Assembly (NCBI GenBank): GCA_003168265.1
Contig: PMSV01000004.1
Span: 62,001 to 126,000, forward strand
Length of the DNA stretch: 64,000 nt
Origin: Chitinophagaceae bacterium
GTDB lineage: Bacteria > Bacteroidota > Bacteroidia > Chitinophagales > Chitinophagaceae
Direction of reading: 5' to 3'
Numbering within the stretch: position 1 is the first letter of the stretch; each line of letters begins with the position of its first letter. The position numbers and the translations under genes were made by a program. Under the pieces are notes generated by a model. It did not search any database. It had not been told where the DNA came from and worked only from the letters and a program-made list of their open reading frames with translations. Positions 35,789-43,934 of this stretch are shown piece by piece.

Positions 35789-36063
35789 TGGACTTTATTT
35801 TTTGGATCGAGCACTTCAATTTCAAATAAGAGGATGCTGTTAGGGGGAAATTTTTCCGATCGGGACCTCATCCCATAAGCTAGTGCGGAAGGAAGGATCA
35901 AGCGGATCCTGCCTCCTTTAAGGCAATGAGCCAGACCCAACTGCCATGCATAGCCGGTAAAGGCTGGAATGGAAACTGGTTTTTGTGGGGAGGCGATTTG
36001 TGAATTGAAAAAGCAGATGGCTGCGAATAGGCAGAATTTGAATCGTTTTATCTCTTCTCTCAT
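35785..36063 (-). CDS. Short FKBP-type peptidyl-prolyl isomerase remnant with signal peptide
   Basis: A 92-residue protein whose N-terminus is a signal-peptide-like segment (FKFCLFAAICFF) and whose C-terminal 55 residues match only the second half of an FKBP domain (WQLGLAHCLKGGRIRLILPSALAYG...FPPNSILLFEIEVLD). The first half of the fold, with the early beta strands and several active-site aromatics, is absent. It may be a deletion derivative with no isomerase activity, or a coding remnant retained because its stop overlaps the amidohydrolase start. The start region lies inside a 13-nt tandem repeat. Confidence 0.55.
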   Translation of the reverse strand: MREEIKRFKFCLFAAICFFNSQIASPQKPVSIPAFTGYAWQLGLAHCLKGGRIRLILPSALAYGMRSRSEKFPPNSILLFEIEVLDPKNKVQ

Positions 36064-36122
36064 AATCTTCTCTCATAATCTTCTCTCATAATTTTCTCTC
36101 ATAATCTTCTCTCATATCTTCT
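36059..36122. repeat. 13-nt tandem repeat, five copies, each carrying an ATG on the minus strand
   Basis: The plus-strand unit CTCATAATCTTCT occurs at 36059-36071, 72-84, 85-97 (one substitution), 98-110 and 111-122 (one base short). On the minus strand each copy reads ATGAGAGAAG..., so ATG codons occur at 36063, 36076, 36089, 36102 and 36115, shifted by one frame each time. Only the first is used by the FKBP remnant; the in-frame ATG at 36102 meets a stop after nine codons. Confidence 0.85.
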
Positions 36123-36125
36123 CTC

Positions 36126-36152
36126 GTATGTTTGGTTGCATGCCAAACATAC
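36126..36152. repeat. Perfect 10-bp inverted repeat
   Basis: GTATGTTTGG (36126-36135) and CCAAACATAC (36143-36152) pair perfectly around a 7-nt loop. It lies immediately upstream (minus strand) of the tandem repeats and the FKBP remnant, where an operator or an mRNA leader hairpin would be placed. No T-run follows, so it is not a terminator. Confidence 0.7.
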
Positions 36153-36192
36153 CTAAAAAAAAGAAAATTTGGTAGGCCCTTCTATAAAAACA

Positions 36193-36275
36193 GAAAGCAT
36201 CAAGTTTCTTAATGCATTTGCCTAATTGCTTAAACTTCTGCATTCTTACTAACCCGATGCTTTCATTGAAACTTG
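36193..36275. other. Crossing pair of inverted repeats (pseudoknot-like order)
   Basis: Arm a, GAAAGCATC (36193-36201), pairs with a', GATGCTTTC (36256-36264). Arm b, CAAGTTTC (36201-36208), pairs with b', GAAACTTG (36268-36275). The order a-b-a'-b' is that of an RNA pseudoknot or of two competing hairpins; a and b share one base. No coding region overlaps. Confidence 0.45.
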
Positions 36276-36361
36276 ACTTTCATGTTACTGATTATCTTGC
36301 CTCAATTGTGAACTAAAGATACTTCCTCCAAGAGTCAGTTTCCAAATTTTTCGCCTCCATA

Positions 36362-36402
36362 TTTTCCACCGGTTATTCACCGGGTTATGCACATTTGGAT
36401 AA
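36362..36402. other. Cluster of four DnaA-box-like 9-mers
   Basis: Compared with TTATCCACA: TTTTCCACC at 36362-36370 (7 of 9), TTATTCACC at 36373-36381 (7 of 9; 8 of 9 to TTATNCACA), TTATGCACA at 36385-36393 (matches TTATNCACA), and the reverse-strand TTATCCAAA at 36394-36402 (8 of 9). All four fall within 41 bp of non-coding DNA. Confidence 0.4.
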
Positions 36403-36435
36403 CCATTACCGTTAGTCCCATAAATCACGACCTTC

Positions 36436-37719
36436 TTACCGTGTCAACCTGAAGATCAGGACCGCAGTACGCTTGATGAGTTTGGGATACTCGGATAGAT
36501 TTATGGTTTCTCCCGGCGCATGGGATCCCTTTCCGGAAGCGCCTAAGCCGTCGAGGCAGGGAAGATTTGCAGCAATGTAGGAAATATCTCCTGCACCTCT
36601 AAGCCCGGGGTCTCCGGAGGAAACAGGTCCAAAACCCAGGTCCTTGCTAATCTGGTTGATGAATACTACGAGAGAGTCATTACCGGGACCAGGGGACATG
36701 GCCGGTATTCCATCCTTAAAACTGATTCTGGCATCTGTTCCCGGCAAGTGCTGGGCGACGATCTCAAGCATGCTGTCCCGGGCATTTTCTTTTTGTTTCT
36801 CAGTAAGAAAACGCAGGTCACCGATCACAATCGTTTTGGGTGCAATGATATTGTTCTTGGAGATGACTGTTGCGGTCTGGGTCAGAGAATTGTATTTGAC
36901 GTCTGATCCACCAATAAAAATTGCAGGATTAAAAGTCAGGTTGGGCTGAGCGCTAAGTTTTTCCCGGAAACTATTAATTATTCTGGCAGCTTCAAAAACG
37001 CTGCCGTCATTCTTTTTGAATATGCCTGATGAGTGCCCCTGGGGAGATTCTACCTCCAGTTCCCATTCGCTGGCCCCTCTACGGGCGCTCGTGACGAGGC
37101 TGAGGCCGTCCGCAGCTTCAAAGGCGAGAGCGATATCGTGCTCTTTGCTTTTTTCTATAAAATCTTCACGGCTCACGCTTCGGGGATGACCCGCATTTTC
37201 TTCATCGCCCATAAAATAAACGGTGATCGTCCTGTCGTCGAGTAATTTCTGTTGTTGCAGGGCCTTAAGCGCTGCAATGACCATTACATCCCCTCCCTTC
37301 ATATCCAATACTCCCTGGCCGGTAGCCGTCGTATCATTGACCATCGAGAAGGGATTGGCAGTCATATCAGGTTCAAAGACGGTATCGAGATGACCGATCA
37401 GCAAAAGTTTTTTTCCTTTTTTGCCTTTACGCCAGGCAACAAGATGACCGGCGCGATGAAGAGAATCAGGCAGGCTGATCCAAGTGACAGTGAAGCCCAG
37501 GGCCTTCAGCTCACCGGCAAATAGCTCGCCGGTTTTTCTGACTCCTTCCGTATTCAATGTCCCGCTGTTGATATTGACAGATTCTTTAAGCAGGTCAATG
37601 GTGGCCGGCATAGAAGCATCAAGTGCAGCAATGATCTTTTTTTCTTGTTTGGACAATTGCTGGGCTCTGAGGGCCAGGGCTGTTATAATAAGAAAAATGA
37701 GCAGAATGAAATTTCTCAT
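36436..37719 (-). CDS. Secreted M20-family metallo-hydrolase (carboxypeptidase G2-like)
   Basis: A 427-residue exported zinc hydrolase. The signal peptide (LLIFLIITALALRAQ) is followed by the M20 metal motifs: LIGHLDTVFEPD (His, Asp), DMKGGD (bridging Asp), MGDEENAGHPRS (catalytic and metal Glu) and, at the end, GSHAPGETI (last His). A dimerisation domain lies between. CPG2-like enzymes cleave C-terminal Glu from folates or peptides; the substrate here is unknown. It is followed by the 372-bp non-coding stretch and shows no close co-directional partner. Confidence 0.9.
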   Translation of the reverse strand: MRNFILLIFLIITALALRAQQLSKQEKKIIAALDASMPATIDLLKESVNINSGTLNTEGVRKTGELFAGELKALGFTVTWISLPDSLHRAGHLVAWRKGKKGKKLLLIGHLDTVFEPDMTANPFSMVNDTTATGQGVLDMKGGDVMVIAALKALQQQKLLDDRTITVYFMGDEENAGHPRSVSREDFIEKSKEHDIALAFEAADGLSLVTSARRGASEWELEVESPQGHSSGIFKKNDGSVFEAARIINSFREKLSAQPNLTFNPAIFIGGSDVKYNSLTQTATVISKNNIIAPKTIVIGDLRFLTEKQKENARDSMLEIVAQHLPGTDARISFKDGIPAMSPGPGNDSLVVFINQISKDLGFGPVSSGDPGLRGAGDISYIAANLPCLDGLGASGKGSHAPGETINLSEYPKLIKRTAVLIFRLTR

Positions 37720-38101
37720 ATTGCAGGGTTTGGCCGGAAAGATAATTCAGGATTTTTAGAATTCATTTGAATATTTTTAATGAAAATATAATTTGAATCC
37801 AAGGCTCAGCTTAGTATGGGCGCGTGATGGGCTAAGGCCTTCACAAATCAGTTCCAATCTGAATCATACAGGATTGGAATAAATTCCCAATACAAGAAGG
37901 AGGAATCCGGGTTTACCGATCTTCTATATGGGAGAGAATATCTCCCGGGTCCCTAGGGCCTTAACTTTACCAGTCTCGAATTGAACTTCCGCTTCATGGT
38001 CCATCTCTTCGGACGGTATTTTTTTCCCAGTCTGTCCAATTCATTCGCTTATGTTTGTTATGTAGGTCTAAACAGATTTTATTCACTAAAAACAAAAGCA
38101 A
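37720..38101. other. 382-bp divergent intergenic region
   Basis: It separates the M20 gene (-) from the first DGPF gene (+). The M20-proximal 60 bp are AT-rich, as for a promoter. Two inverted repeats are visible: TTCCAATC / GATTGGAA at 37852-37879, and GGGAGA / TCTCCC a little further on. The ECF42-type motif at 38033-38058 is listed separately. No coding region is supported. Confidence 0.5.
38033..38058 (+). promoter_or_regulatory. Candidate ECF42-type promoter of module 1
   Basis: TGTCCAA (38033-38039), 14 bp, then TTTGT (38054-38058), about 44 bp before the DGPF gene start. The same arrangement, TGTCCAA-N14-TTCGT, occurs at 49407-49432 before the second module. Sigma factors of this group are thought to recognise a TGTCGA-like -35 element. 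Confidence 0.5.
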
Positions 38102-38446
38102 ATGGACGAATATGCATTGATCATGAGACATGAGGATGGACTGAAAGTCGCCTCACCTGAACAGTTACAGGAATGGATGCAACAGACGAGGGAATGGATC
38201 GGCCGCATCAGCGCGCAAAACAAATTTGTAAGCGGTACCGGCCTCCCCTTTGCGGACGCCAAAGTAGTCCATTCCGATCATACGGTTACCAACGGCCCCT
38301 TTGGGGATATCAAGGAAACAATCGGAGGGTTCATTATAGTACAGGCCGATTCTGTTGAAGAAGCTGTTGAATTTGCGAAAGGCTCACCGGTTTTGCAGGG
38401 ACAGGGCAATAGCATGGAAGTACGAAAAGTGTCGAAAAGGAATTGA
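38102..38446 (+). CDS. DGPF/YCII-related domain protein of ECF42 module 1
   Basis: A 114-residue protein of the YCII/DGPF ferredoxin-like fold: YALIMRHEDG at the start, the NGPFGDIKETIGGF motif (an N-for-D variant of DGPF) in the middle and VEEAVEFAKGSPVL near the end. Such genes are the constant neighbours of ECF42-type sigma factors, and one follows 47 bp downstream. The biochemical role is not established. A matching promoter-like motif lies about 45 bp upstream. Confidence 0.85.
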   Translation: MDEYALIMRHEDGLKVASPEQLQEWMQQTREWIGRISAQNKFVSGTGLPFADAKVVHSDHTVTNGPFGDIKETIGGFIIVQADSVEEAVEFAKGSPVLQGQGNSMEVRKVSKRN

Positions 38447-38493
38447 ATTCCAAAAGACCAAAAACGCCTTTGTAATTTTACTAAGGCTTTTTT

Positions 38494-39732
38494 ATGGATA
38501 AGGAAGAACTCATCCCCCATTTGTTCAGAAACGAATTCAGGAAGATCATTGCCGTGCTCTGCAAAGCTTTTGGCATTGAGCATATCAGCCTTGCTGAAGA
38601 TATAGCCGGAGAAACCTTTCTATCCGCACTGGAGACCTGGCCCTATCGGGGAATCCCTGAAAACCCGGTAGCCTGGCTCTATGCCGTAGCAAAGAACAAG
38701 GCCCGAAATCAATTGATCCGTCAGAAGATATTTAAAGAGAAGGTTGCCCCTCAGATCAGGTCTGGTTCCGAAATCGAGCCTGAGACTGAACTCGATCTTT
38801 CAGAAAAAAACATCACGGACAGCCAACTACAGATGCTCTTTGCCGTTTGCCATCCGGCCATACCTGTGGAGGCCCAGATCGGTCTTGCTTTGCGAATTCT
38901 CTGCGGATTCGGGATAGAAGAAATCGCGCATGCCTTCCTGACCAATAAGGAGACCATCAATAAACGCCTTTTCCGGGCCCGGGAAAAGCTCAGGCAGGAG
39001 AATATCCCCATTGAATTCCCCGGAAAAGAGGAAATGAAGGCCCGGCTTTATGCCGTACTCACCACCCTCTATCTTCTCTTTAACGAAGGTTATTATTCGG
39101 AAAGCCAGGACAGTATTTTGAGGGAGGATCTCTGTCTCGAATCAATGAGGCTCACAAGGCTGCTAATTGATTTTGAAAAAACCGATCTGCCGGAAGTAAA
39201 TGCCCTTCTTTCATTGATGTGTTTTCATGCATCGAGATTTCCGGCAAGAAAGGATGCCAACGGGGAGATCATTCTCTACGATGACCAGGATGAATCGCTC
39301 TGGGACCAGGAACTTATTAAACAGGGAGCTTATTATCTACGCCGTTCTGCAAAAGGCGAGAGGATTTCCAAATACCATCTTGAAGCGCATATTGCCTACT
39401 GGCATACGATCAAAACGGATAGTCACGAAAAATGGGAGAATATTTTGCAGCTATACAATCAATTGCTTCAGCTCTCTTATTCGCCGGTGGCTGCCCTCAA
39501 CAGGACTTATGCTCTCGCCAAGGCTAATGGTCCGGAAGAAGCCATCCGCGAAGCGGAAAAACTGGGGTTGACTGATAATCACTTTTATTATGTTTTGTTG
39601 GGTGAACTCTACCGCGGATTTGATCAGGAAAAGGCGATAGTTCATTTCAAAAAAGCAGTTTCGCTGGCAAGAACTCAAACGGACAGGAATACGATTTTGA
39701 AAAAATTGGAATCCCTGGTCATCAGGAAATGA
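38494..39732 (+). CDS. ECF42-type RNA polymerase sigma factor with C-terminal TPR-like extension
   Basis: A 412-residue extracytoplasmic-function sigma factor. Region 2 (about 8-75: GETFLSALETWPYRGIPENPVAWLYAVAKNKARNQLIR) and region 4 (about 110-165: LRILCGFGIEEIAHAFLTNKETINKRLFRAREKL) are followed by a long C-terminal extension (about 180-412) with VLTTLYLLFNEGYY and SPVAALNRTYALAKANGPEEAI, the DUF6596/TPR-like part that defines this group. No anti-sigma factor is present; regulation is thought to involve the extension and the DGPF partner. Confidence 0.88.
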   Translation: MDKEELIPHLFRNEFRKIIAVLCKAFGIEHISLAEDIAGETFLSALETWPYRGIPENPVAWLYAVAKNKARNQLIRQKIFKEKVAPQIRSGSEIEPETELDLSEKNITDSQLQMLFAVCHPAIPVEAQIGLALRILCGFGIEEIAHAFLTNKETINKRLFRAREKLRQENIPIEFPGKEEMKARLYAVLTTLYLLFNEGYYSESQDSILREDLCLESMRLTRLLIDFEKTDLPEVNALLSLMCFHASRFPARKDANGEIILYDDQDESLWDQELIKQGAYYLRRSAKGERISKYHLEAHIAYWHTIKTDSHEKWENILQLYNQLLQLSYSPVAALNRTYALAKANGPEEAIREAEKLGLTDNHFYYVLLGELYRGFDQEKAIVHFKKAVSLARTQTDRNTILKKLESLVIRK

Positions 39733-39754
39733 AAAGGCTATTTCAACTTCAAAA

Positions 39755-40747
39755 TCACTTGAGCTGATTATTTGGATATGAGACATTATAGCTGAAAGGC
39801 TCAAATATTCTCGAATAAATGCGGCGATTATGACTAATTGCAGGTTTCCATTTAGGTGATTTTGAAACTGCATTAACTAAGCGCTTATCTAAATCATCGT
39901 GCAATGGATATTCAACAAATGCATTTCTCACCATTCCATTCTCATCCACTCCATAAGTGAAATATAGCTCATATTCATTAGGATTTGGGAAAGGATCATT
40001 GCTCGTATAAAAAAAAGCCCGGTACACATATTTAAACCAATCCTTGATGCCAGCCTGAAAAATAGGTCCCTGATTTTGTAAACAACTATCCAATAGGTCT
40101 CCATTTTCATCGAAAGATTCAGCTTTTACCGGATTGCCATTTTCGAAAGTCTCCCTCTGGCTCAATTTGCCGTTGTCGTGAAAATATTGCCATATGCCCT
40201 TTTTCAGGATCCAATCTGTTAAATATCCCGCAGAACTGATAACGCCATTATAATGCCATTTGAATTCAATACCATTCCCCTCCTGATCCATTACAAGAGA
40301 ATCTGACAGGATCCCATTATTATACCATTGCAAAAAGGTTCCTATTGGATGCCCATGCCTGAAACAAATAGAGTCTGCGGGCATCCTGTTAGGATGATAG
40401 CTTAACCAGATGCCTTCTTTGTATCCGTGAACATATTTTCCCGTCCAGAATAAAGAACCATCCTTGTAAAAAAAATAAAAAGTCCCGTTGGGAAGCTTCC
40501 AGCTACTATCCTCGTAAAGCCCCATCATTTGCAGCTTTGCATTTTCTATGTAAAAATCCTTTCGGATCCAACCGCTGTCGGAATCCTGTTTTAAAGTATA
40601 AATGGCTGAATGTTCCGGTTTCAAATTCTCAAGGAAAAAATAATGATACTCGGCTGTATCCTGGGCAAAAGAAAATAGGAAGGAACCCATCGATATAAAT
40701 AAAAGAAAAATAAATTTCCTTTGAAGACAAGGTTTAGGCTTTATCAT
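39755..40747 (-). CDS. MORN-repeat (YwqK-type) exported protein with TonB-C-like end
   Basis: About 330 residues. The start MIKPKPCLQRKFIFLLFISMG gives a clear signal peptide; an in-frame ATG 39 codons earlier has no support. The middle carries MORN_2-type repeats (GTFYFFYKDGSLFWTGKY, GIWLSYHPNRM, GTFLQWYNNGIL, GIWQYFHDNGKLSQRETFENG), often labelled YwqK antitoxin-like without evidence of such a role. The C-terminus (YFTYGVDENGMVRNAFVEYP...KWKPAI) resembles a TonB C-terminal module. Function unknown; convergent with the sigma gene and divergent from miaE. Confidence 0.7.
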   Translation of the reverse strand: MIKPKPCLQRKFIFLLFISMGSFLFSFAQDTAEYHYFFLENLKPEHSAIYTLKQDSDSGWIRKDFYIENAKLQMMGLYEDSSWKLPNGTFYFFYKDGSLFWTGKYVHGYKEGIWLSYHPNRMPADSICFRHGHPIGTFLQWYNNGILSDSLVMDQEGNGIEFKWHYNGVISSAGYLTDWILKKGIWQYFHDNGKLSQRETFENGNPVKAESFDENGDLLDSCLQNQGPIFQAGIKDWFKYVYRAFFYTSNDPFPNPNEYELYFTYGVDENGMVRNAFVEYPLHDDLDKRLVNAVSKSPKWKPAISHNRRIYSRIFEPFSYNVSYPNNQLK

Positions 40748-40841
40748 ATTAAGGTTTGCATCTAATTTAATAAAAATTTTGGAATGCATATAATTGGGCA
40801 GCTTCTTTTCCTTAGCCCATAAAATCACTATTTTTATCATC

Positions 40842-41444
40842 TTGGACCATGAAATAAAAAACATACTAGGCCTTCAACTACCAACCGACCCGCGCTGGGT
40901 GGACCTGGCGGCCATCTCCCTGGAAGACATTCTTACCGATCATGCCTACTGTGAACAGAAAGCTGCAGCGAGTTGCATTTCCCTGATCCAGCGCTATCCG
41001 TTGCGGGAAAGGCTCGTCAATGAGCTCTCTCCGATCGTGACCGAGGAATGGGGTCATTTCAGGCAGGTGCTCGCGGAATTGAGGAAAAGGGGATTGCCCC
41101 TGGGTAAACAACGAAAGGACGAATACGTGAATAAGCTCCTGCAGTTCCAGAAAAAAGGAGGCGATGAAGAAGAACGTTTTCTGGACCAGCTCCTGACAAT
41201 GGCCCTGATCGAAGCGAGAAGCTGCGAAAGATTTAAAAGACTGAGCGAGGGCCTCCACGATGATTACCTCCGGCAATTTTACCGTCGTTTTATGGAAAGT
41301 GAGGCGGGACATTATCATCTTTTCATCGATATGGCGGAGGATTATATCGACAAAGAAACTGTGCGAAAAAGATGGAAGGAATGGTTGGACTATGAAGCAC
41401 AGGTGATGCAGGATATGGAGCTTCGCGGGGACCGTATTCATTAA
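40842..41444 (+). CDS. miaE: tRNA-(ms2io6A)-hydroxylase
   Basis: Di-iron enzyme that hydroxylates the isopentenyl side chain of ms2i6A37 in tRNA. The ligands are visible in a ferritin-like bundle: EDILTDHAYCEQKAA, EEWGHF, LIEARSCERF and ESEAGHYH. About 200 residues, as expected. The family opening (LGLQLPTDPRW) has no ATG just before it; a TTG at 40842 is the most likely start, and the in-frame ATG at 40794 would overlap the region divergent to the MORN gene. Apparently monocistronic. Confidence 0.88.
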   Translation: MDHEIKNILGLQLPTDPRWVDLAAISLEDILTDHAYCEQKAAASCISLIQRYPLRERLVNELSPIVTEEWGHFRQVLAELRKRGLPLGKQRKDEYVNKLLQFQKKGGDEEERFLDQLLTMALIEARSCERFKRLSEGLHDDYLRQFYRRFMESEAGHYHLFIDMAEDYIDKETVRKRWKEWLDYEAQVMQDMELRGDRIH

Positions 41445-41493
41445 CAGGTTTTTTAATTGTCCTACATTGCAATAGCCATAAAACTAACTACAC

Positions 41494-42840
41494 ATGAACC
41501 GAAGGGATTTTGTAAAAAATTCAGCAATAACCGCTGCGGGAATAAGGTTTTTACCTTCAGAAAAGCTTTTCAAAGACAAATCAAGAGTCCGTCTTGCCTT
41601 CATGGGCACCGGCCTTCGGGGCCAAAGCCATTTAGAAAACGCAATCAGGAGATCCGACCTGGAAATCATAGCGATCTGCGATGTGGACGACCATATGCTC
41701 CAGATGGCTTCCGATCTGTTTAAGAAGGCGGGCAAGGAAGTCCCTCCCATATTCACAGGAGACCCGCACGCTTACCGCAGGATTCTCGAACTGAAAAATA
41801 TCGACGGGGTCCTGATCGCGAGTCCATGGGAATGGCATGGACCCATGGTCCTGGATAGTTTACAGGCAGGAATAAAATATGTGGCCACGGAAGTCATTCT
41901 CGGAATCACCCTCGAAGACCACTGGAATGTCGTGCGCGAAGCCGAAAAGCAGAAAGCCCATGTGATGATGTTGGAAAATGTCTGCTATCGTCGCGATGTG
42001 GCCGCAGTTCTGAACATGGTCCGCCATGGCGTTTTCGGAGAATTGCTGCATTTGCAGGCCGGCTACCAACACGACCTCCGGGATGTAAAATTCAACAATG
42101 GAAAGGATGGAGGGCCTGGTGTCGAATTCGGGGATATGGGCTTTTCAGAAGCCAAATGGCGCACCAACCATAGCGTTCATCGTAACGGCGACCTCTATCC
42201 CACTCACGGCGTCGGACCCGTAGCCCAGATGCTCGATATCAATCACGGCAATCGTTTTCTTTCCTTGTCCTCCTTTGCCACCAAGACCAGGGGTCTGCAT
42301 AAATTCATCGTCGATCATGGCGGCGAAAACCATCCCAATGCCAGGGTCGGATTCAAACTCGGCGATATCGTGACAACCCAACTCCATTGTGCAAATGGGG
42401 AGACCGTTTTATTGCAACATGATACGAATAATCCTCGTCCCTATTCACTCGGATTCCGGGTTCAGGGCACAAAGGGAATCTGGATGGATGTAAATAAATC
42501 AATTTATGTCGAGGGCCAAAGCGCCAAGGAAGATGATTGGGAAGAAGCGAAAGCCTGGCTCGATAAATACGATCATCCGCTATGGCAGCGCTGGTCAAAG
42601 GAAACTGAAGGCGCCGGTCATGGAGGAATGGATTTTTTCGTTCTCCACGCTTTCGTGGAATCCGTCAAAAAAAATCTTCCTACACCCATGGATGTCTATG
42701 ATGCCGCTACCTGGAGTGCCATCACTCCCTTAAGCGAGGCCAGTGTGGAGCTCGGCAGCCAGACCGTGGAATTCCCGGATTTCACGAGCGGGCAATGGAT
42801 GTACAGGAAAAACAATTTTGCAATTAACGACGAATACTAA
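41494..42840 (+). CDS. Tat-exported Gfo/Idh/MocA protein, GH109-like (alpha-N-acetylgalactosaminidase group)
   Basis: A 448-residue oxidoreductase-fold protein. MNRRDFVKNSAITAAG is a twin-arginine-type signal. The Rossmann domain opens AFMGTGLRGQSHLENAI, and SPWEWHGPMVLDSLQAG, ENVCYRRDVAAVLNM and YPTHGVGPVAQML follow the pattern of GH109 enzymes, which use a bound NAD to cleave alpha-GalNAc by an oxidation-elimination route. The family also contains dehydrogenases, so the glycosidase role is not proven. A kinase resembling N-acetylhexosamine kinases follows 8 bp downstream. Confidence 0.75.
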   Translation: MNRRDFVKNSAITAAGIRFLPSEKLFKDKSRVRLAFMGTGLRGQSHLENAIRRSDLEIIAICDVDDHMLQMASDLFKKAGKEVPPIFTGDPHAYRRILELKNIDGVLIASPWEWHGPMVLDSLQAGIKYVATEVILGITLEDHWNVVREAEKQKAHVMMLENVCYRRDVAAVLNMVRHGVFGELLHLQAGYQHDLRDVKFNNGKDGGPGVEFGDMGFSEAKWRTNHSVHRNGDLYPTHGVGPVAQMLDINHGNRFLSLSSFATKTRGLHKFIVDHGGENHPNARVGFKLGDIVTTQLHCANGETVLLQHDTNNPRPYSLGFRVQGTKGIWMDVNKSIYVEGQSAKEDDWEEAKAWLDKYDHPLWQRWSKETEGAGHGGMDFFVLHAFVESVKKNLPTPMDVYDAATWSAITPLSEASVELGSQTVEFPDFTSGQWMYRKNNFAINDEY

Positions 42841-42848
42841 ACCTCGAC

Positions 42849-43934
42849 TTGGGAAATCAATCTGTATTGCAGGCGGCCGCGCAATTCCTGGAAGAAGGGG
42901 ATTCCATAAAAATCAGCCCTATCGGAAACGGACTGATTCATCAGACCTTTCTGGCTGCAACGGCGAACGAAAGCATCGTCCTCCAGGCCCTGAATACCCG
43001 GATATTCAAGAATCCGGAAGATATCGTCTCCAATTACTGGCAGGTTTATTCCTATCTGACCCTGCATGATAAGGGAATTGAAATTCCTGCTCCTGTCTCA
43101 AGCCTATACGGAAAACTGCTCTGGACAGACTCTGATGGCAATGCCTGGAGGGCGACCCAGTATGTAGAAAATTCTTATTCACCGGATACCGCGGAAAATG
43201 AGGAAGCTGCCAGAACGGTGGCCCTGAGTTTCGCAACATTCACGCAATCCCTGACTGGTCTTGATCCCCGAAATTTAAAAACCATCATTCCCGGATTCCA
43301 TGATCTGTCCGCACGTTACGCCCAATTCGAAGAATCCGTTCTCAATGCTTCATCAGAAAGACTGATCCAGTCCACCCACCTGATCTCCGAATTCAGAAAT
43401 AGAAAGCATCTCGTTGAATTCTATGAACTAACCCGAAATGAAACTGATTTTCCCAGCCGCGTCATGCACCATGACTCTAAGATCAACAATATATTATTCA
43501 ACAGTAAGACCCACCACCCTATTTGTCCCGTAGACCTTGATACGGTCATGCCAGGTAAATTCTTTTCCGATCTCGGAGATATGATCCGCAGCATGGCCTG
43601 TACGGTGGATGAGAACAGCCGCGATTGGGAAAATATCGGTATCCGGCCAGATTATTACCGTGCGATCCTGGAAGGATACCTGCAGGGCATTGACTCACTG
43701 CTCACAGAGGCCGAACTAAAAAACATTCACCAGGCCGGCCTGATCCTGATCTATATGCAGGGTCTGCGATTTTTAAGCGACTATCTCAACGGGGATATTT
43801 ATTACAAGACCTCCTATCCCGGCCATAACCTGGACCGGGCCCGGAATCAGTTTATTCTGCTTGAAAAACTGGAAGAATTTATCTACCTCACTTCCAGCAA
43901 ATCCCGCTCAGGCAATTTCGGAAAACTGCTATGA
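42849..43934 (+). CDS. Aminoglycoside-phosphotransferase-fold kinase, N-acetylhexosamine 1-kinase-like
   Basis: A 361-residue APH-fold kinase: PIGNGLIHQTFLA (nucleotide loop), VLQALN (Lys-loop region), the catalytic HHDSKINNILF and the metal-binding VDLDTVMPGKFFSDLGDMIRS. The last two motifs are those of NahK-type enzymes that convert GlcNAc/GalNAc to the 1-phosphate. The start is TTG 42849, only 8 bp after the GH109-like stop; no ATG is available. The pairing suggests release and then phosphorylation of an N-acetylhexosamine. Its 3' end overlaps the convergent DUF2961 gene by 52 bp. Confidence 0.75.
   Translation: MGNQSVLQAAAQFLEEGDSIKISPIGNGLIHQTFLAATANESIVLQALNTRIFKNPEDIVSNYWQVYSYLTLHDKGIEIPAPVSSLYGKLLWTDSDGNAWRATQYVENSYSPDTAENEEAARTVALSFATFTQSLTGLDPRNLKTIIPGFHDLSARYAQFEESVLNASSERLIQSTHLISEFRNRKHLVEFYELTRNETDFPSRVMHHDSKINNILFNSKTHHPICPVDLDTVMPGKFFSDLGDMIRSMACTVDENSRDWENIGIRPDYYRAILEGYLQGIDSLLTEAELKNIHQAGLILIYMQGLRFLSDYLNGDIYYKTSYPGHNLDRARNQFILLEKLEEFIYLTSSKSRSGNFGKLL

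Noticed and set aside
36059-36122. The 13-nt repeats as a CRISPR-like array
   Set aside because: The units are contiguous with no unique spacers and are far too short for CRISPR repeats.
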